Positions 61,388 to 64,000 of a stretch of DNA of 64,000 nucleotides are shown here, piece after piece (position 1 is the stretch's first letter; each line of letters opens with the position of its first letter). Origin of the DNA: Ramlibacter tataouinensis (lineage in GTDB: Bacteria > Pseudomonadota > Gammaproteobacteria > Burkholderiales > Burkholderiaceae_C). The position numbers were made by a program, and so were the translations under genes. The stretch covers positions 1-64,000 of the forward strand of contig DIZF01000010.1 in the NCBI GenBank assembly GCA_002427815.1. The letters are read 5' to 3'. Below the pieces are notes generated by a model. That model was not told the origin of the DNA and did not search any database. It saw nothing but the letters and a program-made list of their open reading frames with translations.

Positions 61388-62134
61388 ATGGCTGTCCAGC
61401 GCCATCTGCGAAACGCGCCCATTCGAGAGGGGCTTATCAATATTCAGTATGAACCGGTATCGTTCGAAGCAATCAAAGCGTTTTCGGCACGTATCGCAGA
61501 TGGGTATGGCTCGTCCCTGGACATTTGGCAGGCTGCCATCGAATTTCAGTTAGATGGTGGCGGAGTTCCAAAAAATTCTAGATCCCCCAATGGTTGCCGC
61601 TTCGACTCCCCAAAATCTGGACCGCCTCACGTCGTTATGGCCCAGACTACTAGCTTCACCTATAGCCGATTGAAGCCTTATGTGGATTGGGAGGAGTTAC
61701 GTGACGCAGCGCAGGTGATGTGGGACTTATTCACTTCGGTTGCCAAGCCGCAGCGGGTGAACCGCTTGGCAGTCCGGTATGTGAATGTTATGGATTTGCC
61801 ACTAGAACATGGTGAAGAATTTTCGGAGTACCTTCATGCCGCGCCGATCATCCCATCGGGGCTGCCGCAAGCGGTAAGCGCCTTTCTGCAACGCGTCGTA
61901 ATGGTTGATCGGGACACTGGAGACAAGGCAATCGTCATGCAGGCACTAGAAGAGCCTGCCGCTCTGACAGAGAGCCCAAACATCACTGTGTTTCTTGACA
62001 TTGACGCATTTAAGGCGCGACAGCTCGACGCAGCGGATCCAGAGATTTGGAATATTCTCGACGGCCTGCGCAACTACAAGAACAAGATTTTTTTTGAACA
62101 TATAACGGAAAAGACAGTGGAGATGTTTGCATGA
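61388..62134 (+). CDS. TIGR04255-like family protein
   Basis: A 248-residue protein of the sporadically distributed TIGR04255 family, which has no known function. Diagnostic stretches are the start 'RNAPIREGLINIQYEP', 'FTYSRLKPYVDWEELRDAAQVMW', 'VNRLAVRYVNVMDLP' and the end 'FLDIDAF...NILDGLRNYKNKIFFEHITEKTVEMF'. No enzyme motif or membrane segment is visible. Its stop overlaps the next ATG (ATGA), and the three genes form one tight operon. TIGR04255 genes are patchy in distribution, which suggests accessory or defence-related roles. Confidence 0.82.
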   Translation: MAVQRHLRNAPIREGLINIQYEPVSFEAIKAFSARIADGYGSSLDIWQAAIEFQLDGGGVPKNSRSPNGCRFDSPKSGPPHVVMAQTTSFTYSRLKPYVDWEELRDAAQVMWDLFTSVAKPQRVNRLAVRYVNVMDLPLEHGEEFSEYLHAAPIIPSGLPQAVSAFLQRVVMVDRDTGDKAIVMQALEEPAALTESPNITVFLDIDAFKARQLDAADPEIWNILDGLRNYKNKIFFEHITEKTVEMFA

Positions 62135-62598
62135 CAACATTGGCAAGAAACCGAATTCCCTTGAGCGAAGGTCTTTTCAGCTTCGGCGCAAGCTCGGCCG
62201 CAACGAAGGTTTCCGCGCTCGCCAAGTCTGCACTGAGCGATTTGGCGAGCACCTGGAGTTTCTCGCCCTCCAGACACGAGTTATTCGGACTCCACCTAAA
62301 CGCAAGCCGTGGCATATCCGGCTCGCTTGATGAGCAAACCTTGATGATTGCGGACAACTTTCTTACCGCGATGCCAAAGCACTTGCCTGCGGCAGAACTA
62401 AGCCTCGATGAGGACGGAGAGGTCTTGTTTGACTGGTCGCCTGGGCCGGGGCGCATGCTAACGGTCAGCTTGCGTTGCGATGGCAGGCTTTCCTATGCAG
62501 TTCGCTTTGGGGCCGGGAGAACGCGATATGGAGAAGACATATTCACCGGGACGTTTCCTACGTGGATTAGTGACGACATTGAAAAGTTGGTGGCCTAA
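62131..62598 (+). CDS. Unknown protein linked to TIGR04255 gene
   Basis: A 155-residue protein without a known domain. The first third is helical and Ser/Ala-rich; the C-terminal part 'LSLDEDGEVLFDWSPGPGRMLTVSLRCDGRLSYAVRFGAGRTRYGEDIF' is a run of beta hairpins that I recall in small proteins next to TIGR04255-like genes. It starts within the stop codon of the TIGR04255 gene and its end overlaps the next gene, so the three are co-translated. Confidence 0.75.
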   Translation: MTTLARNRIPLSEGLFSFGASSAATKVSALAKSALSDLASTWSFSPSRHELFGLHLNASRGISGSLDEQTLMIADNFLTAMPKHLPAAELSLDEDGEVLFDWSPGPGRMLTVSLRCDGRLSYAVRFGAGRTRYGEDIFTGTFPTWISDDIEKLVA

Positions 62599-62998
62599 GC
62601 GCAGGCTGCTTCCGCACGAGCGCGTGTCTCGGTTTATTTTCGACAGAGACCGCCTATTCAAGGATGGGCGACCAAAGCCGAAGGCATTTTTTCCTGACCA
62701 GCATCCGCTCACGAAGGTTCGTGAACTATCCGTATGTCAGATCGACAAGACGCCCGACGAGCGAGTTTGGCATTTAGGTCGAACGTGTCGAAAAGGGCTT
62801 GCGCTTCTAGCGCGCTCCGACTTCGCCACTAAAGTTGCGGAGGGGAAAAAGTTGAAGGGATATGCGGCGCCAGAGAAAAATTACCGGGAGCATGCGGTTT
62901 TTGTTGGCTGGCCAGCAGAAGAAGGGGAGGCCAAGCCTCTGCGTATGCATATAGCGCAAGAAATCGCAGCCAACGCGAATACCCTCAAAGCTCCCTGA
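62570..62998 (+). CDS. Unknown third protein of the island module
   Basis: A 142-residue basic protein starting, in my reading, at a GTG (62570) that overlaps the preceding gene by 29 bases; an ATG at 62528 would add 14 residues and lengthen the overlap. Motifs include 'RVSRFIFDRDRLFKDGRPKPKAFFP', 'ELSVCQIDKTPDERVWHLGR' and 'REHAVFVGWP'. The pattern reminds me of short proteins found with TIGR04255 genes, but no activity is known. It is the last gene of the plus-strand unit. Confidence 0.7.
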   Translation: MTTLKSWWPKRRLLPHERVSRFIFDRDRLFKDGRPKPKAFFPDQHPLTKVRELSVCQIDKTPDERVWHLGRTCRKGLALLARSDFATKVAEGKKLKGYAAPEKNYREHAVFVGWPAEEGEAKPLRMHIAQEIAANANTLKAP

Positions 62999-63112
62999 CA
63001 CCGATTCTGACCGATGATTAGCTCATTATCTCCGCTGGGTGCAGGTGGTTCTCCAGCTGCTTGCTGGATGAGTTCTTGATGCGCGTGCCCCGGCGGATCC
63101 CCATCCGCGTAG

Positions 63113-63505
63113 TCAGGTTGGCCCCACTCCACAAGGGCGGTGCTGACGTGCTTCAGCCGTGCCAGCGCGGGCTCGCCGACATTTCGCAGCCAGAACGAAA
63201 CACGCCGCAGCGACCTCACCAAGCTCCGACAACAGCCACCCTAGTGCTTCGACCGTGTCCGAACTGATGGTCCCGTCTTCGATTTCCGGCGCAGAGTAAG
63301 CGATCAAGTTTCCGATTGCCGCCACGCCAAGGCTTAAAGCCTTGGCCCCTGTGTCAGCGCTGCTAGCCAAATCGACCAACAAGGAGGGCGGCGAATTCAG
63401 AAAGTCGGGCTCTCCCTGGCTGTCAATGCTCAACTTCGGAAGAAGGCGTAGAAGGTCTCGCATGGGCTTGTCGGCCGCCGCTGCTGAACCTGTCAAGCCG
63501 CTCAT
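63113..63505 (-). CDS. Hypothetical protein, C-terminus possibly frameshifted
   Basis: A 130-residue protein of unknown function, mostly helical ('DTVEALGWLLSELGEVAAACFVLAAKC'). ATG 63505 (MSGLTG) is chosen because the frame upstream lacks a sensible start. After about residue 105 the frame becomes Arg-rich, whereas the overlapping minus-strand frame 62881-63222 reads smoothly ('NVGEPALARLKHVSTALVEWGQPDYADGDPPGH'), so a frameshift near 63200 is possible. It follows the partial gene at 63534 by 28 bases on the same strand. Confidence 0.5.
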   Translation of the reverse strand: MSGLTGSAAAADKPMRDLLRLLPKLSIDSQGEPDFLNSPPSLLVDLASSADTGAKALSLGVAAIGNLIAYSAPEIEDGTISSDTVEALGWLLSELGEVAAACFVLAAKCRRARAGTAEARQHRPCGVGPT

Positions 63506-63533
63506 GCAAGCAATGTTAAACCGAGAGGTCCGT

Positions 63534-64000
63534 CTATGCGTCTCCGCGCAATACGCACCAAGCAAGGCGTAATCGCTCGCGGAAGCCTGGACGTGGATGG
63601 GGCGCGTCGGTTCGTAACGGCGGCACGGAGGGCGGGGTTTGCATTCCTGAAGAAACGAGCACAACTGTCGGCGCCGCTGGTTGCCGCAGCATAGGGGCAA
63701 TACGCGCCAGTGCTACAGCATCGCGCTCTAGACCAGCTAAAGACCCATCGATCGTGAGTTTCAGCCGCTTCAACAGAGACGCCAAATCATTACGCTGGCG
63801 CGGATAGTTCCGCCGGGACCACTGTGTAACGTCGGTCGTCTGCCCCAGTAGCTGCTTCACCTGTTCCGGCGATCGACCTCGCAGAAATCGCTTCCACATC
63901 GCCCCATCGCGTACGAAGATGGGCGCTGCGCCAATGAAAGTATTCAGTTCGGAAACCTGCGCCGCCAGGCTGTGCTGAATGGACTCGGGGCCACCGTCCC
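63534..64000 (-). CDS. Hypothetical protein, start outside the window
   Basis: The frame is open from the window edge to a stop at 63534 (at least 154 codons). The visible part is helical and basic ('VSELNTFIGAAPIFVRDGAMWKRFLRGRSPEQVKQLLGQ', 'NDLASLLKRLKLTIDGSLAGLERDAVALARIAPMLRQ') with a probable coiled coil, then a Pro-rich linker and the tail 'FRERLRLAWCVLRGDA'. I do not recognise the family; the tail resembles small phage- or plasmid-type proteins. It belongs to the island beyond comM. Confidence 0.5.
   Translation of the reverse strand, partial: DGGPESIQHSLAAQVSELNTFIGAAPIFVRDGAMWKRFLRGRSPEQVKQLLGQTTDVTQWSRRNYPRQRNDLASLLKRLKLTIDGSLAGLERDAVALARIAPMLRQPAAPTVVLVSSGMQTPPSVPPLRTDAPHPRPGFRERLRLAWCVLRGDA

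Overview
The window is high-GC, gene-dense DNA from a betaproteobacterium, most likely a member of the Comamonadaceae (Burkholderiales; Ramlibacter/Variovorax-like). The reasons are the order mnmG-rsmG-lysE-parA-hydrolase-parB, two Bug-type solute receptors, a methionine synthase split into two genes, an SAH riboswitch of the betaproteobacterial type and a GC-rich dispersed repeat that I associate with this family. No rRNA or tRNA gene was found. The parAB locus with two parS-like sites suggests an origin-proximal segment of a main chromosome.

Layout. 1-5342: end of a branched-chain amino-acid-type ABC transporter operon (receptor, LivH, LivM, LivG, LivF) followed by an aldehyde dehydrogenase. 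5385-11769: an FMN reductase, then mnmG, rsmG, a LysE exporter, parA, a small hydrolase and parB, with one perfect and one near-perfect parS inside mnmG and rsmG. 11939-20478: a secreted protein of unknown function, a D-lactate dehydrogenase-like flavoprotein, a PduO-type cobalamin adenosyltransferase, a cysteine hydrolase, a ribbon-helix-helix protein, a uracil/xanthine permease and acetoacetyl-CoA synthetase (which carries an in-frame copy of the dispersed repeat). 20489-27750: an accessory catabolic region with EamA transporter, Bug receptor and hydrolase, then a MarR regulator plus flavin reductase divergent from a 2,5-dihydroxypyridine dioxygenase-like gene, a hydrolase and an acyl-CoA-dehydrogenase-fold protein lacking the usual catalytic glutamate. 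I read the latter set as a candidate N-heteroaromatic degradation module.

27874-43856: mixed housekeeping genes: metallophosphoesterase, LysR regulator, CusF-like metal binder, GTP-dependent PEP carboxykinase, modABC, threonine ammonia-lyase, an orphan tandem AAA+ ATPase, and an anaerobic ribonucleotide reductase locus. There NrdD is split: the glycyl-radical domain is a separate 61-residue protein, and two NrdR boxes lie upstream. 43903-60062: recQ, the homocysteine-methyltransferase half of MetH, a four-gene cassette resembling lipid A hexosamine modification (YdjC-type deacetylase, GtrA, GT39, GT2), a second Bug receptor, a frameshifted serine hydrolase, the SAH-riboswitch-controlled cobalamin half of MetH, a glycine-zipper protein, a YihY protein and an MFS transporter.

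60062-64000: comM is cut just upstream of its Walker A motif, and the sequence changes abruptly to more AT-rich accessory DNA. This island edge holds a small helix-rich protein behind 12-bp direct repeats, a TIGR04255-like protein and two tightly linked unknown proteins (a candidate undescribed system), then two unknown genes on the other strand. The island continues beyond the window.
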